Shown one piece after another: positions 17,435-26,900 of a DNA stretch of 64,000 bases. The notes under the pieces are model-generated. The model saw only the letters and a list, made by a program, of their open reading frames with translations, did no database searches and was not told the DNA's origin. Source of the stretch: Candidatus Palauibacter rhopaloidicola (GTDB lineage: Bacteria > Gemmatimonadota > Gemmatimonadetes > Palauibacterales > Palauibacteraceae). The stretch is taken from NCBI GenBank assembly GCA_026914155.1, contig JAPPGH010000017.1:62001-126000 (forward strand), read 5' to 3'. Each line of letters starts with the position of its first letter. Position 1 is the first letter of the stretch. The translations under genes were made by a program, and so were the position numbers.

Positions 17435-18331
17435 CTACGGCCTCCATGCGGCCATGGCATCCCAGCGCGGGTGGCGCGTGATGTTCACCGGCTCCGCTCC
17501 GTCCGCGCCCATCGCATAAATCTCGGAGTTCCCGTCCCGCTTGGTCGAGAACAGTACGTACTCGCCGTCCGGCGACCAGCGCGGCAGTTCGTCCACACCG
17601 GCGCGTCCCGACAGGTTGGTCTGGCCGCTGCCATCCGCCCGCATCACGTAGATCTCGGCGTCGCCGATGTCCCGGTAGGATGTGAAGACGATCCGCGATC
17701 CATCCGGCGACCACGAGGGGGAGCGCGCGCCGCCCTCGGCGGGAAGCCGCGCGAGCCCCGTCCCATCGGCGGCCATCGTCCACAGCGAGAAGCGCTGGCC
17801 CCCGTCGCGGTCCGAGGCAAAGACGATCCGGGAGCCGTCGGGCGACCAGTCCGGATCCACATCGAAGGACGATGGGCTCCGCGTGAGGTTGACCGGATTC
17901 GATCCATCCACGTCGATCACCCAGATGTCCGGGTCGCCCGTGCGCTCGGAGACGAAGACCACGCGCCTCCCATCCGGGGACAGGCGTCCCGAGCGGTCGT
18001 TGGCCGAGTCCCGCGTCACCGGCCTCGCGTTCGAGCCGTCCGCGTCCATGAGGAAGATGTCGGGGTTCCCGTCGCGCCAACTCGTGAACACGATCCCCGA
18101 ACCGTCCGGCGTCCAGCTGGGCTCGAGGCTCGTCTCCCCCTCCTCTGTCAGCGGCCGCTGTCCCGTCCCATCCGCGTTCGCCACCCAGATGCGCATGTAT
18201 TGCCCACGGATCGCGGTGAAGACGATCTCGCCCGCCGCGGGCGGCTCGGGACCGGTGGCGTCCCCGCACCCGAACGACGCCAGCGCTGCCAGCGTCACGC
18301 AAAGGAGTCGGGGCGCCTTCCAGGCGTACAT
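17435..18331 (-). CDS. TolB-like beta-propeller lipoprotein
   Basis: The 298-residue lipoprotein has a signal sequence ending in the lipobox ASFGCG and five or more TolB/PD40 propeller repeats. Each carries the form PxWSPDGSRIVFxSxRDG followed by IYVMxADGSG. PD40 propellers bind peptides or partners in the periplasm; no catalytic function is indicated. I start at 18331 (MYAWKAPRLL) because GGGAGGA precedes it and the signal peptide begins there. The track ORF adds 60 low-complexity residues. It is 81 bases upstream of ggt on the same strand and divergent from the dipeptidase. Confidence 0.8.
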   Translation of the reverse strand: MYAWKAPRLLCVTLAALASFGCGDATGPEPPAAGEIVFTAIRGQYMRIWVANADGTGQRPLTEEGETSLEPSWTPDGSGIVFTSWRDGNPDIFLMDADGSNARPVTRDSANDRSGRLSPDGRRVVFVSERTGDPDIWVIDVDGSNPVNLTRSPSSFDVDPDWSPDGSRIVFASDRDGGQRFSLWTMAADGTGLARLPAEGGARSPSWSPDGSRIVFTSYRDIGDAEIYVMRADGSGQTNLSGRAGVDELPRWSPDGEYVLFSTKRDGNSEIYAMGADGAEPVNITRHPRWDAMAAWRP

Positions 18332-18423
18332 GACGTTCGTCCGTCCTCCCATTCTTCGTTGCGTCCCGCCGGAGCGCGGACGAGCTTGCGCCACAGCGGT
18401 TCGGACCGACCCGGGAGTCAAAG

Positions 18424-19728
18424 ATGAGACAAATCGTACGCTCGCACCAAGCCCTCCTGCCCGCTCTGTCCCTTTTCCTCGCCCCCTTTCTCGCCTTCGG
18501 TTGCGGAGCACCGGCGGACGATGCGGGAACCGCGGTCGGTGGGGAGGCTTCCATGGACGATGCCGAACTCGAACGGCGTGCGCGCGAGATCCACGAGAGC
18601 GTGCTCACGATCGACACGCACGACGACATCCCCTACAACTTCGCCACCCCTGAGGTGGACCCGCTCAATGCGGACCGCCAGGTGAACCTCGAGAAGATGC
18701 GGGCCGGCGAGCTCGACGTCGGCTTCTTCATCGTCTACGTGGGACAGACCGAGCGCACGCCGGAGAACTACGAGGCTGCGAAACAGGGCGCGCTGACGAA
18801 GTTCGAGGCGATCCACCGCATGACGGACGAGATGTACCCGGAGCAGATCGGGCTCGCCCACACCGCCGCCGACGCAGAGCGGATCCACGCCGAGGGCCGG
18901 CTCGTGGCGGCGATCGGGATCGAGAACGGGTACGTGATCGGGACGGACCTCTCCCTCCTCGAGCGATACCACGAACTCGGCGCCCGCTACATCACGCTGG
19001 CGCACAACGGGAACAACGACATCGCCGATTCGGCGCAACCCAACTTCGCGTTCGGCGACACACCGGAGGAGAACGGGGGCATCAGCGCCTTCGGCGAAGA
19101 GGTGATCGCCGAGATGAACCGGCTCGGGATCATGGTCGACGTTTCCCATATCTCGAAGGCGGCCAGCCTCGAGGCGATGGAACTCTCCGAGGCTCCGGTC
19201 ATCGCGTCGCATTCCGGCGCCCACGCGGTGAACGCCCATCCCCGCAACATGGACGACGAGCAGTTGTACGCCCTGCGCGAGAACGGCGGGGTCATCCAGG
19301 CCGTGGCCCTGGGGGCCTTCGTGAAGTCGCCTCCGGAGGAGCAGCAGGCAGAGGTTACCGCGCTCCGGGAGTCGATCGGTTTCACCAGCTTCTCCCAGAT
19401 GACGGACGAACAGCGCGTCGCCTTCCGCGAGGGGATGGCCGAGATCCGGTCGCGCTATCCGGCCGTGAACGTGGCGGACTTCGTCGACCACATCGACCAT
19501 GCCGTCAACCTCATCGGCATCGACTACGTCGGGATCAGCTCGGACTTCGATGGCGGCGGCGGGATCGAGGGGTGGAGCGATGCCTCGGAGACGCTCAACG
19601 TCACGATCGAACTCGTGCGCCGCGGCTATTCCGAGGACGAGATCCGGCAACTCTGGGGCGGGAACACGCTGCGCATCTGGCGCGCCGCCGAGGAAGTCGC
19701 CGCGGACCTGCAGCAGGCCGGGGGCTGA
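18424..19728 (+). CDS. Membrane dipeptidase (peptidase M19) lipoprotein
   Basis: This 434-residue zinc dipeptidase of the renal-dipeptidase family hydrolyses dipeptides, including those with D-residues. The metal ligands are visible: TIDTHDDIPYN, GIENGY, DVSHIS, ASHSGAHAV and SSDFDGGGG. A signal peptide with lipobox AFGCGA (Cys about residue 27) places it in the periplasm as a lipoprotein. Its TGA overlaps the ATG of the next gene (TGATG), so the two are translated together. The nearby GGT, amidase and M20 genes suggest a local theme of scavenging peptides and amides. Confidence 0.93.
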   Translation: MRQIVRSHQALLPALSLFLAPFLAFGCGAPADDAGTAVGGEASMDDAELERRAREIHESVLTIDTHDDIPYNFATPEVDPLNADRQVNLEKMRAGELDVGFFIVYVGQTERTPENYEAAKQGALTKFEAIHRMTDEMYPEQIGLAHTAADAERIHAEGRLVAAIGIENGYVIGTDLSLLERYHELGARYITLAHNGNNDIADSAQPNFAFGDTPEENGGISAFGEEVIAEMNRLGIMVDVSHISKAASLEAMELSEAPVIASHSGAHAVNAHPRNMDDEQLYALRENGGVIQAVALGAFVKSPPEEQQAEVTALRESIGFTSFSQMTDEQRVAFREGMAEIRSRYPAVNVADFVDHIDHAVNLIGIDYVGISSDFDGGGGIEGWSDASETLNVTIELVRRGYSEDEIRQLWGGNTLRIWRAAEEVAADLQQAGG

Positions 19729-22577
19729 TGCGCGTCCGGGCCCTCGCCGCGGTCGCCCCGCTGGCGCTGGCGGCGACTGCCTGCGGCGAATCGCCGCGGG
19801 AGCCGGTCGACGCCGACGGGCCCTTCCGGATCGGCGCGACGATCGACGTTGGGGCGGCGCCGCACGGCATCCGGTTCAGTCCGGACGGGGACACCGCCTG
19901 GGTAGCCCTGAGCGGCGAGGGCCGCATCGCGGTCGTGGACCTCTCCGAGTCCGCCGTTGTGGCGCGCTGGGAGGCCGGGGACGCGCCGCTCGACCTCGTC
20001 CGCGTCGACGGTGGCTGGCTGGTGAGCCAGTTCCGGGATTCGACGCTCATCCGACTCGACGACGAAGGCCGGATCGTGCCCGGCGCCGTGTGGGACGTCG
20101 GAGCCGGGCCGTCGCTGTTCACGCCCGGGACCGTGCGCGGCGAGACCTGGATCACGACCGAGTTCTCGGACCGGCTGTGGACGGTGGACACCCGCGAGGG
20201 CGCGCCGCGCGGGTACCACGCCACCGGCGATCGCCCCTACCCCGCGGACGTGATGTGGGACGGATCCTACGCCTTCGTCCCCAACCTGGATGCGGGGTCG
20301 GTCTCCGTTATCGACCTCCTGAACGGTGAACTGGACGCCACCGTCGAGGCGTGTCCCGGCCCACCCGGGGGCGCGCTCACGCCCGATCAGGTCACGTACA
20401 TCGTCGCCTGCGGTGGATCCGACGAGGTGGCCTTCATCAACACCGCGTCCTTCGCCGTCACGGGCCGCGTATCGGAGGGCCTAGGCCCCCGGCCGTTCTC
20501 GGTTGCGGTGCCGGGAGACGGTCGCCACGCGCTGGTCAACAACGCGGGCGGGAGCACCGTCTCAGTCATCGACCTCGAGTCCCGCACCGTCGTGCAGCGG
20601 CTGGAGGTCGGCGAGCAGCCCATCGTCCTCCGGGTGCACCCGGACGGCGAGCGCGTGTTCGTGGCAAACGAGATCTCGGGCACACTGGTCGAACTGGCGC
20701 CGATTGCCGGGTCACCGGGAGCGGAATCGCCGGCTTCCTCCGGCGGGGAGGCGGCGCTGAACGAGGTCGTCGTGCTGGGGATGATCCACTCGGGCCACGA
20801 GACCAGCGAGCTGTTCAGCCTGGAAGTCGTGAGCGAACTGGTGCGGGAGATCGATCCGGACTACTGGCTGACGGAGATCCCGCCCAACCGCTGGGACCGC
20901 GCGTGGGCCGAGTTCGAAGCCACCGGGACGGTCGAGGAGCCGCGGGTCCGCCGCTTCCCCGAGTACATGGAGGGACTCTTCCCCCTCTCCCGCGAAATGG
21001 ACTTCGAAGTCATCCCCACCGCCGGGTGGACCGAGCCGATGTCGGACTTCCGGGCCGCCTACCTCGACGCCTATTCGCGTGACCCCGACCGGGCCGCGGG
21101 CTGGGCGGAATACCGGGCCGCCGCGGACGCTTCAGCCGAGGCGCTCGCCGCGGGCGCGGGGGATGACCCGCGCTGGATCCACACGGATGCCTACGACGAG
21201 GCCTACGACATCCGCATGCGGACGTACGCCCGCCTGTTCGACGCGGATCTGGGTCCCGGAGGGTGGGAGGCGATCAACGCCTCGCACTGGGCGTACATCG
21301 AGGCCGGGCTGGACCGGCATCGCGGCGAGGGCGTCCGTTTCCTCCTCACCTACGGCGCGGGACACAAGGGCCCGTTCCTCCGCGAACTCCGGAAGCGCGA
21401 CGACATCGTGCTCCTCGACGTGGCGCCCTTCCTCGACCGGCTAGCGGCTGCCCCGACGCGGCAGCGCGCCCCGCGTCGTCCCTCGACCGACCCGGTCTTT
21501 GATTCGTCGGAGCACGGGGATCTTGCCGAGCGGCTGCTGTCCGTCGAAGGTGGCTTCTTCACGCCGGACGGCGGTCTAGTTTTGGTGGACCGCACCGAGA
21601 TCCACATGATCGACATGGCGTCCGGTGAGCATCGAGTAGTGGGGCGCGAGGGAGGGGGGCCGGAGGAATTCCGCTTCATAGGGCGGGCGGTTCGCACGTC
21701 GAACAGTGTCATCGTTAGCGACCTCCAAGGGGGTCGTATCGTGTCGATTGGCCACGATGGCGATTTTGGCCACTCACAAAGCTACCTGGGTGTTCCGCTC
21801 AACAGCCTTCAACCGCGGCTGGTAGCCCGTCATCCAGACGGCAGCACGGTCTTACGCGACAGAGCCGACGGCACGATGGTGCGGAAATCCGAAGGTCGAT
21901 ACTGGCGGCAAGCTCGGTATGTGGCGGTGGATGCCGACGGCGGGCTTCGGGTGGTCGCGGAGACACGAGGCAACGAACGGTATTCCGACACGAGCCACGA
22001 CCGTCCCGTATTGTTTGGGCACCGGACATTGGAGGCGGCGACCTCAGACCGTCTCGTCGTCGCCGAAACTGACCAGGGATCCATCTCGGTACTCGACTGG
22101 CGCGGCGTGCCGGTCGCCAGTATTCCGATGCTGCCCGGCGTCAGGCTGTCCGCAGACCAGGTGCGGAGGGGGCGAGAGTCCGACGCGTCGCAGCGGCAGG
22201 AGAGTAGGGAGCGGATCAGGGAGCTCGCGTTGGACGGCAGGTTCCCGTTCCCGCCGTCGGACATGGACGAGCGATTCCTCCCCACTCTGCCTGACTGGCC
22301 GGCAAACGAAGTGGCGCCCCCGATCGATGAGATGCTGACGGACTTCGATTCGAGACTCTGGGTGAGAGACTATCGGCTTCCCGGTCAGGATAGCGTAACG
22401 TGGCGAGTGTGGGACATCGACCGGGAGCGGCTGCTGTTAACGGTGAGCATGGATGGTGAGGACCGGTTGCTCGACGCGCGAGGCGACGCAGTGTTGCTGC
22501 GCCGATTGGATGCATTCGACGCTCACCAGGTTGTGGTTACTCCGCTTCGCGCCGATCAGGCCGAAGGGGGCAGTTAG
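19728..22577 (+). CDS. Three-module lipoprotein: YVTN propeller, TraB-like domain, six-bladed propeller
   Basis: The 949-residue product starts with a lipoprotein signal (LALAATACGE). Residues 30-345 form a YVTN/cytochrome-cd1-like beta-propeller (repeats such as SVSVIDLLNGELDATVE and STVSVIDLESRTVVQRLE). Residues 355-575 look like a TraB/GumN-type domain: VVVLGMIHSGH, YWLTEIPPNRW and TYGAGHKGPFLREL. From about residue 595 a six-bladed propeller begins (VVGREGGGPEEFRFIG, the xGxGPxEF motif). This resembles the stand-alone lipoproteins at 61.3 and 62.5 kb but lacks its own signal peptide. Base composition drops and codon use loosens at about 21,500, exactly where the third module begins. This suggests the propeller arose by fusion with a neighbour. 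ATG at 19728 overlaps the dipeptidase stop. Function unknown. Confidence 0.75.
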   Translation: MRVRALAAVAPLALAATACGESPREPVDADGPFRIGATIDVGAAPHGIRFSPDGDTAWVALSGEGRIAVVDLSESAVVARWEAGDAPLDLVRVDGGWLVSQFRDSTLIRLDDEGRIVPGAVWDVGAGPSLFTPGTVRGETWITTEFSDRLWTVDTREGAPRGYHATGDRPYPADVMWDGSYAFVPNLDAGSVSVIDLLNGELDATVEACPGPPGGALTPDQVTYIVACGGSDEVAFINTASFAVTGRVSEGLGPRPFSVAVPGDGRHALVNNAGGSTVSVIDLESRTVVQRLEVGEQPIVLRVHPDGERVFVANEISGTLVELAPIAGSPGAESPASSGGEAALNEVVVLGMIHSGHETSELFSLEVVSELVREIDPDYWLTEIPPNRWDRAWAEFEATGTVEEPRVRRFPEYMEGLFPLSREMDFEVIPTAGWTEPMSDFRAAYLDAYSRDPDRAAGWAEYRAAADASAEALAAGAGDDPRWIHTDAYDEAYDIRMRTYARLFDADLGPGGWEAINASHWAYIEAGLDRHRGEGVRFLLTYGAGHKGPFLRELRKRDDIVLLDVAPFLDRLAAAPTRQRAPRRPSTDPVFDSSEHGDLAERLLSVEGGFFTPDGGLVLVDRTEIHMIDMASGEHRVVGREGGGPEEFRFIGRAVRTSNSVIVSDLQGGRIVSIGHDGDFGHSQSYLGVPLNSLQPRLVARHPDGSTVLRDRADGTMVRKSEGRYWRQARYVAVDADGGLRVVAETRGNERYSDTSHDRPVLFGHRTLEAATSDRLVVAETDQGSISVLDWRGVPVASIPMLPGVRLSADQVRRGRESDASQRQESRERIRELALDGRFPFPPSDMDERFLPTLPDWPANEVAPPIDEMLTDFDSRLWVRDYRLPGQDSVTWRVWDIDRERLLLTVSMDGEDRLLDARGDAVLLRRLDAFDAHQVVVTPLRADQAEGGS

Positions 22578-24466
22578 TCTCCGAGCAGGTCGAGGATCGC
22601 GGACTTCGAGATCAGTTCCGAGAAGACGTACGGCTCCCGGCCCGGCCGGTAGAGCGCGTAGAAGGGGATGCCGAATCGGCCGAAGTCGGCGAGGTAGCGG
22701 CTGATCGAATCGTCGCGCCGCGTCCAGTCGGCCCGCATGGCGATGACGCCGTGCTGCTCGAACGCGCCGGCCACCTCCTCGGTCTCCAGGAAGAGCGTCT
22801 CGTTGATCTTGCAGGTGAAACACCAGTCCGCCGTCACGTCGACGAACACGTAGGTGCCCTCGGCCGCGAGCCCCTCGGCCCGCTCGCGGTCGAAAGGCTG
22901 CCAGGCGATCAGCCGGTCCTCCGGCGCGACGCCGATCGTCGAGGGCCCCGCTTCGGACCGCCCCGCGGCCACGGTGGAGACGGCCACGACCGTCAGCGCC
23001 GCGGCGGCGACCCCGGCGAGGCGGCGCGGCGCCCGCCCCCGCGGCGCCCGGCTGGCGAGCCAGATCGCGAGGGCCACGGCCAGCAGTCCGATCTCGAAGA
23101 AGGCGACGCGCGGCGCCGACACCAGGCCCGACATGACGAAGAGGAGCCACACGAGCGTCGCCGCGAGCAGGAACCCCATCACCACGCGGAAGGTCGCCAT
23201 CCACGCGCCCGGCCGCGGCAGCACGCGCCCCGCCGCCGGGAACGCCGCCAGGAGCAGGTACGGAGAGGCCATGCCGGTGCCGATCGCGCCGAACATCGCG
23301 GCCGTCGTCACCGAGTCCTGCGTGAGCGCGAAGCCGAGCGCCGTCCCCAGGAAGGGGGCGGAGCAGGGCGTCGCCATCAGCGTGGCGAAGAAGCCGGTCA
23401 CCAGGTGCCCCGCGAGCCCTTCGGATGGACCCGACGAGCCCACCTTCGCCAGCGTCCCCGGGAGGTGGATCTCGAACAGGCCCCACATGTTGAGCGTGAA
23501 GAGCAGGATCACGACCGCGAGCGCCCCGACGAACACCGGCTCCTGGAACTGGATCCCCCAGCCCACCGCGACGCCGGCCGCGCGCGCCCCGATCGCCGCC
23601 CCCGCCAGCAGCAGGAAGGAGAGGATGATCCCGGCCGCCGTGGCGAGGCTCCCCGTCGTGAGCGCGCGCCTGCCCCCCTCCGCGCTCTTCATCAGCCCGA
23701 ACACCTTCAGCGACAGCACGGGTAGCACACACGGCATCGCGTTCAGGATCAGCCCACCGAGGAAGCCCAGGAGCACGAACCAGAGGAAGCCCCGTCCGGC
23801 GCCCGCGATCTGCGATCCGCCGCCGCCCGTCGAGGATTCCGCCGCCGCGAAGAACTCGGGGTTCGCGACTTCTCCTCCGGCGTCGATCGTCAGCCCCACC
23901 GTGGCCGGCGTCGTCACCGGCGCGAGGCACATTTTGTCGTCGCACGCCTGGTAGGTGACGTTCGTCCGGATGGGGTAGGTGCCGGTCGCCGCTCCCGCTG
24001 GCGTCGGCAGCGCGGTCCGGATGAAGATCTCGCCCTCGTACACGGAGATGGCGGTGGGCGCGAACTCGAAGCGCTTCATCTCGCCCGGGGGATAGCGAGG
24101 CGTCTCCGGCGCGGGCCAGTCCGGCGGCGCCTCGATCTCGATCTCCGTCGCGATCAGGTAGTCGTAGGTCGGTTCGTAGCTGTTCGTGTGCCAGCCGTCC
24201 TCGATGGTGAGGCGCACCGCGAGTTCGGCGGCCTCGCCGGCGAGGTAGGCGGTGCGGTCGAGGGCGACGGCGATGTCTCCCTTCTCGAGATCGAACGCCC
24301 CCTGCCGGGGAAGCTGCGCCGCGCCCGGGTCCGGGAGGAGAAGTCCCGCGGCCGCGGCCCACACGCACGCGAAAACCGGCCAAGCGCGCCGAACTCCGCC
24401 GCGTTCCCTTCGAGCAGGCCGTGGCAATAGCCGTCCTGCTCTCCCGCCTCTCGAACCGACCCTCAT
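22574..24466 (-). CDS. dsbD: Thiol:disulfide interchange protein DsbD (ScsB-like)
   Basis: This inner-membrane protein carries electrons from cytoplasmic thioredoxin to periplasmic thiols. The 630-residue product has a signal region, then an N-terminal DsbD-alpha-like immunoglobulin domain (about 50-200; Cys pair in YQACDDKMCLAP). Eight membrane helices (210-480) follow, with the redox cysteines in NAMPCVLPVLSLKVFG and ATPCSAPFLGTALGF. A C-terminal thioredoxin domain has WCFTCK. All three redox pairs are intact. I start at 24466 (MRVGSRGGRAGRLL), giving a proper signal peptide; the 96 extra track residues are unlikely. Its TAA shares bases with the TAG of the convergent gene (TTAG at 22574-22577). 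Confidence 0.93.
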   Translation of the reverse strand: MRVGSRGGRAGRLLPRPARRERGGVRRAWPVFACVWAAAAGLLLPDPGAAQLPRQGAFDLEKGDIAVALDRTAYLAGEAAELAVRLTIEDGWHTNSYEPTYDYLIATEIEIEAPPDWPAPETPRYPPGEMKRFEFAPTAISVYEGEIFIRTALPTPAGAATGTYPIRTNVTYQACDDKMCLAPVTTPATVGLTIDAGGEVANPEFFAAAESSTGGGGSQIAGAGRGFLWFVLLGFLGGLILNAMPCVLPVLSLKVFGLMKSAEGGRRALTTGSLATAAGIILSFLLLAGAAIGARAAGVAVGWGIQFQEPVFVGALAVVILLFTLNMWGLFEIHLPGTLAKVGSSGPSEGLAGHLVTGFFATLMATPCSAPFLGTALGFALTQDSVTTAAMFGAIGTGMASPYLLLAAFPAAGRVLPRPGAWMATFRVVMGFLLAATLVWLLFVMSGLVSAPRVAFFEIGLLAVALAIWLASRAPRGRAPRRLAGVAAAALTVVAVSTVAAGRSEAGPSTIGVAPEDRLIAWQPFDRERAEGLAAEGTYVFVDVTADWCFTCKINETLFLETEEVAGAFEQHGVIAMRADWTRRDDSISRYLADFGRFGIPFYALYRPGREPYVFSELISKSAILDLLGD

Positions 24467-24674
24467 TCGTCCCGATCCCCTGAACTCGAGCTTCCGACAA
24501 CCCGGCCGGGAAATTAGCCGCCCGGCCCCCGCGTCAAAACACCCGCCCTGCCCGTCGCGATGGGCGCGCGCGCTGGACACCCGCGATGGACCCCCGCGAT
24601 TGACGCCCGCAATCGCCGCGGACCACTCTTGAAGGAACGAGGCACGTCCCGCGACACCGGAACCGGAGGCCGAC

Positions 24675-25082
24675 ATGAAACGCTGGGGTCTGCTGCTGCT
24701 GAGAGTGAGCACGGGGTGGCTGCTGGTGATGTGGGGGCTCGACAAGTTCGTCAACGTGGAGCACGGCCAGCGCGTGGCCGAGAGCTTCTACCTCGGGATC
24801 GGTTCGCAGGCGGTCGTCCAGAACGTCTTCGGCGGCCTGGAGGTCGCCCTCGGCCTGCTCGTGGTGGCGGGCCTGTTGAGGAAGTGGGCGTACCCGGCGG
24901 CGTTCGTCGTCCTCCTCATCACGGCGCTCGCCGTCTGGAAGTCGATCCTCGATCCGTGGGGCTGGGTCCTCGAGGGATCGCAGGTCCTCTTCTATCCCTC
25001 GATCATCGTTCTCGCCGGCTCGATGGTCCTCTGGGGCACGATGGATCAGGACGAGCTGACACTCGACGCCCGAATGGGCTGA
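24675..25082 (+). CDS. DoxX-like membrane protein
   Basis: The 135-residue protein with four predicted membrane helices begins MKRWGLLLLRVSTGWLLVMWG, which matches the DoxX family start. VFGGLEVALGLLVVAGLLRKW is the second typical segment. DoxX relatives are often linked to redox or quinone-dependent processes, but a role here is not established. It is divergent from dsbD across 208 bases, so shared control with a thiol-redox gene is possible. The gap contains three imperfect copies of CCCGCGATGGAC near 24,580-24,615. Confidence 0.82.
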   Translation: MKRWGLLLLRVSTGWLLVMWGLDKFVNVEHGQRVAESFYLGIGSQAVVQNVFGGLEVALGLLVVAGLLRKWAYPAAFVVLLITALAVWKSILDPWGWVLEGSQVLFYPSIIVLAGSMVLWGTMDQDELTLDARMG

Positions 25083-25088
25083 CCTGCT

Positions 25089-25132
25089 CGACCCGGCCCG
25101 GCGCGTTTCGAGGCGCCGCGCCGGACGGGTCG
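25089..25132. terminator. Two-stage stem-loop between convergent genes
   Basis: Outer arms CGACCCG / CGGGTCG (25089-25095, 25126-25132) enclose inner arms CCGGCGCG / CGCGCCGG (25098-25105, 25117-25124) around an 11-base loop. It lies in the 54-base gap between the doxX-like and pit stops, so a bidirectional terminator is the natural reading. There is no T-run on either side. Confidence 0.55.
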
Positions 25133-25136
25133 GGAA

Positions 25137-26666
25137 TCAGCCGTGCTCCGGCTCGGGCCGGTGGACCCTTCCGAGCCGCCACATGCCGACGGCGACCAGT
25201 ACAGCGACGATCGGCAGGCCGGCCGCGCCCGTGAGGACGATCAGCGAGGCCATCATGAACGCGACCGCCGCGGCGATGAGGCCCGTGAGGAGCCATCCGC
25301 CGAGCACCACCATGATGCCCGTCACCCGCTGGCCGCCGTCCGTGGTCGTCCAGGTTCGGTCCCCGAAAGAAGCGCCCATCGCGGCCATGAACGTGATGTA
25401 CGTCGTCGACAGGGGCAGCTTGTTGGCCGTGCCGATGGAGATGAGCATCGCCGCGACCGTCAGATTCACGCTCGCGCGCAGCAGATCGTACGGAGGGTCC
25501 TCCGCATCCGGCGGGGGCGGCGCGGTCTGCGCCTCGATATGCCCCCGCATCCTGCGCGGCGTGAGGCGCTTCGCGAGGAGGAAGCCGGAGTATCCCCACG
25601 TCGCAATCGACGTACCCAGCTTGCTGTCGCGGAAGCGCTGAGGTGTGTGGCTTTGCGCGGCCAGCCGGATCTCCGTGTCCGTCACGCGGCGGGCTTTCCG
25701 GGACCTGATGAGCGCCACGGCCATGATGATGCCCGCCGCCAGCAGCGCCCACGGCGGCGTCGGCACCCGGCCGGAGAGGTCGACCCCCTCCACGAGCACC
25801 GCCTGGAAGGCCGCGACCGACGGACCGATGAAGTTGACGAGGTCGTTTCCGGCGAATGCCATGGACAGCGCGCCCGTACCGGTCAGCACGATGACGCCGA
25901 CCACGGTCCTCGGTCGCCGCCGCAACGCGAGCGCAAAGAGGCTCGACAGGACGAACACGCCGGCGAGGATCAGGACGATCTGCTCGCGCAGCATCGTCAT
26001 CGTCTCCTCACCGAGGAGCGCGGCGCCCTGCAGACCCTTGAACAGCACGAAATAGCCCATCGCCGAGAACGAGACGCCGGTCCAGAGCCAGCCCCAGCGC
26101 GGAAAGCTCTCCTTCAGGTCGAATCCGTACAGGATCCGGACCAGCCACATGATCGCGGCCGCGCTCACAAAGGCGGTGATCACGGAGAGGAAGATGGCGG
26201 TGTAGATGCCGAGCACCGGCCCGGTGTTGATCACTTCCAGCGCCTCGCGGAACCCGCCCGCCGAGGTCCAGAAGGCGACCGCGATCGAGGCGCCCACGAG
26301 TTCCGACACGATCGACACCGTCGTGCTCGTCGGCAGCCCGAAGGTGTTGAACAGGTCCAGGAGGAGGACGTCCGCCGCCATGACCCCGAGATAGAGCGCG
26401 AGGATCGAGGTCAGGATGATCGTCCCGTCCACGTTGGTGAAGAAGCTGGGGTCGAACACGCCGCGCCGCGCCACTTCCATGAGGCCGCTCGATGTGAACG
26501 CGCCGAGGAGGATCCCGATCGTCGCGATGATCATGATGAGGCGCCGCCGCGCCACCCGGGACCCGAACGCCGAGTTCAGGAAGTTCACCGCATCGTTCGC
26601 GACCCCGACCCAGAGATCGAAGGTGGCGAGTCCGAGAATCAGAAGCAGAGCAATCGTTTCGAACAA
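25137..26666 (-). CDS. pit: Inorganic phosphate transporter, PiT family
   Basis: The 509-residue membrane protein carries the duplicated PiT signature GANDxxN in modified form: GVANDAVNFLNSAFGSR near residue 22 and AFAGNDLVNFIGPSVAAF in the middle. LPTSTTVSIVSELVGASIAVA and LPLSTTYITFMAAMGASFGDRTW are the paired PxSTT repeats. It probably brings in phosphate with a cation. About 12 helices are predicted. A cytoplasmic loop of about 80 residues (RSRKARRVTDTEIRL to DAEDPPYDLL) separates the halves. No phoU-like DUF47 gene is adjacent, unlike many PiT loci; a CHAD-domain gene lies 1.4 kb away on the other strand. Confidence 0.92.
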   Translation of the reverse strand: MFETIALLLILGLATFDLWVGVANDAVNFLNSAFGSRVARRRLIMIIATIGILLGAFTSSGLMEVARRGVFDPSFFTNVDGTIILTSILALYLGVMAADVLLLDLFNTFGLPTSTTVSIVSELVGASIAVAFWTSAGGFREALEVINTGPVLGIYTAIFLSVITAFVSAAAIMWLVRILYGFDLKESFPRWGWLWTGVSFSAMGYFVLFKGLQGAALLGEETMTMLREQIVLILAGVFVLSSLFALALRRRPRTVVGVIVLTGTGALSMAFAGNDLVNFIGPSVAAFQAVLVEGVDLSGRVPTPPWALLAAGIIMAVALIRSRKARRVTDTEIRLAAQSHTPQRFRDSKLGTSIATWGYSGFLLAKRLTPRRMRGHIEAQTAPPPPDAEDPPYDLLRASVNLTVAAMLISIGTANKLPLSTTYITFMAAMGASFGDRTWTTTDGGQRVTGIMVVLGGWLLTGLIAAAVAFMMASLIVLTGAAGLPIVAVLVAVGMWRLGRVHRPEPEHG

Positions 26667-26900
26667 GAGATCAACGCCTGGCTGGGGCTGCGGACGTCCG
26701 GAACCGGGTCACACCGAGGTGTCGCGCACGGTGCTTTCAGCGCCAACCCTAGGCCGATTTCGCCACGGGGCAAGCGCCGTGACGAGACTGTTACCTCAGC
26801 GGCCTTCAGCCCGTGTCCTGTTCCTGTCTTCGCGTCATTTTGGTATCCTCTGAAAGTTGCAATCCGAACGGCACACCCCGATCAAACCCCAGGAGCTGAA

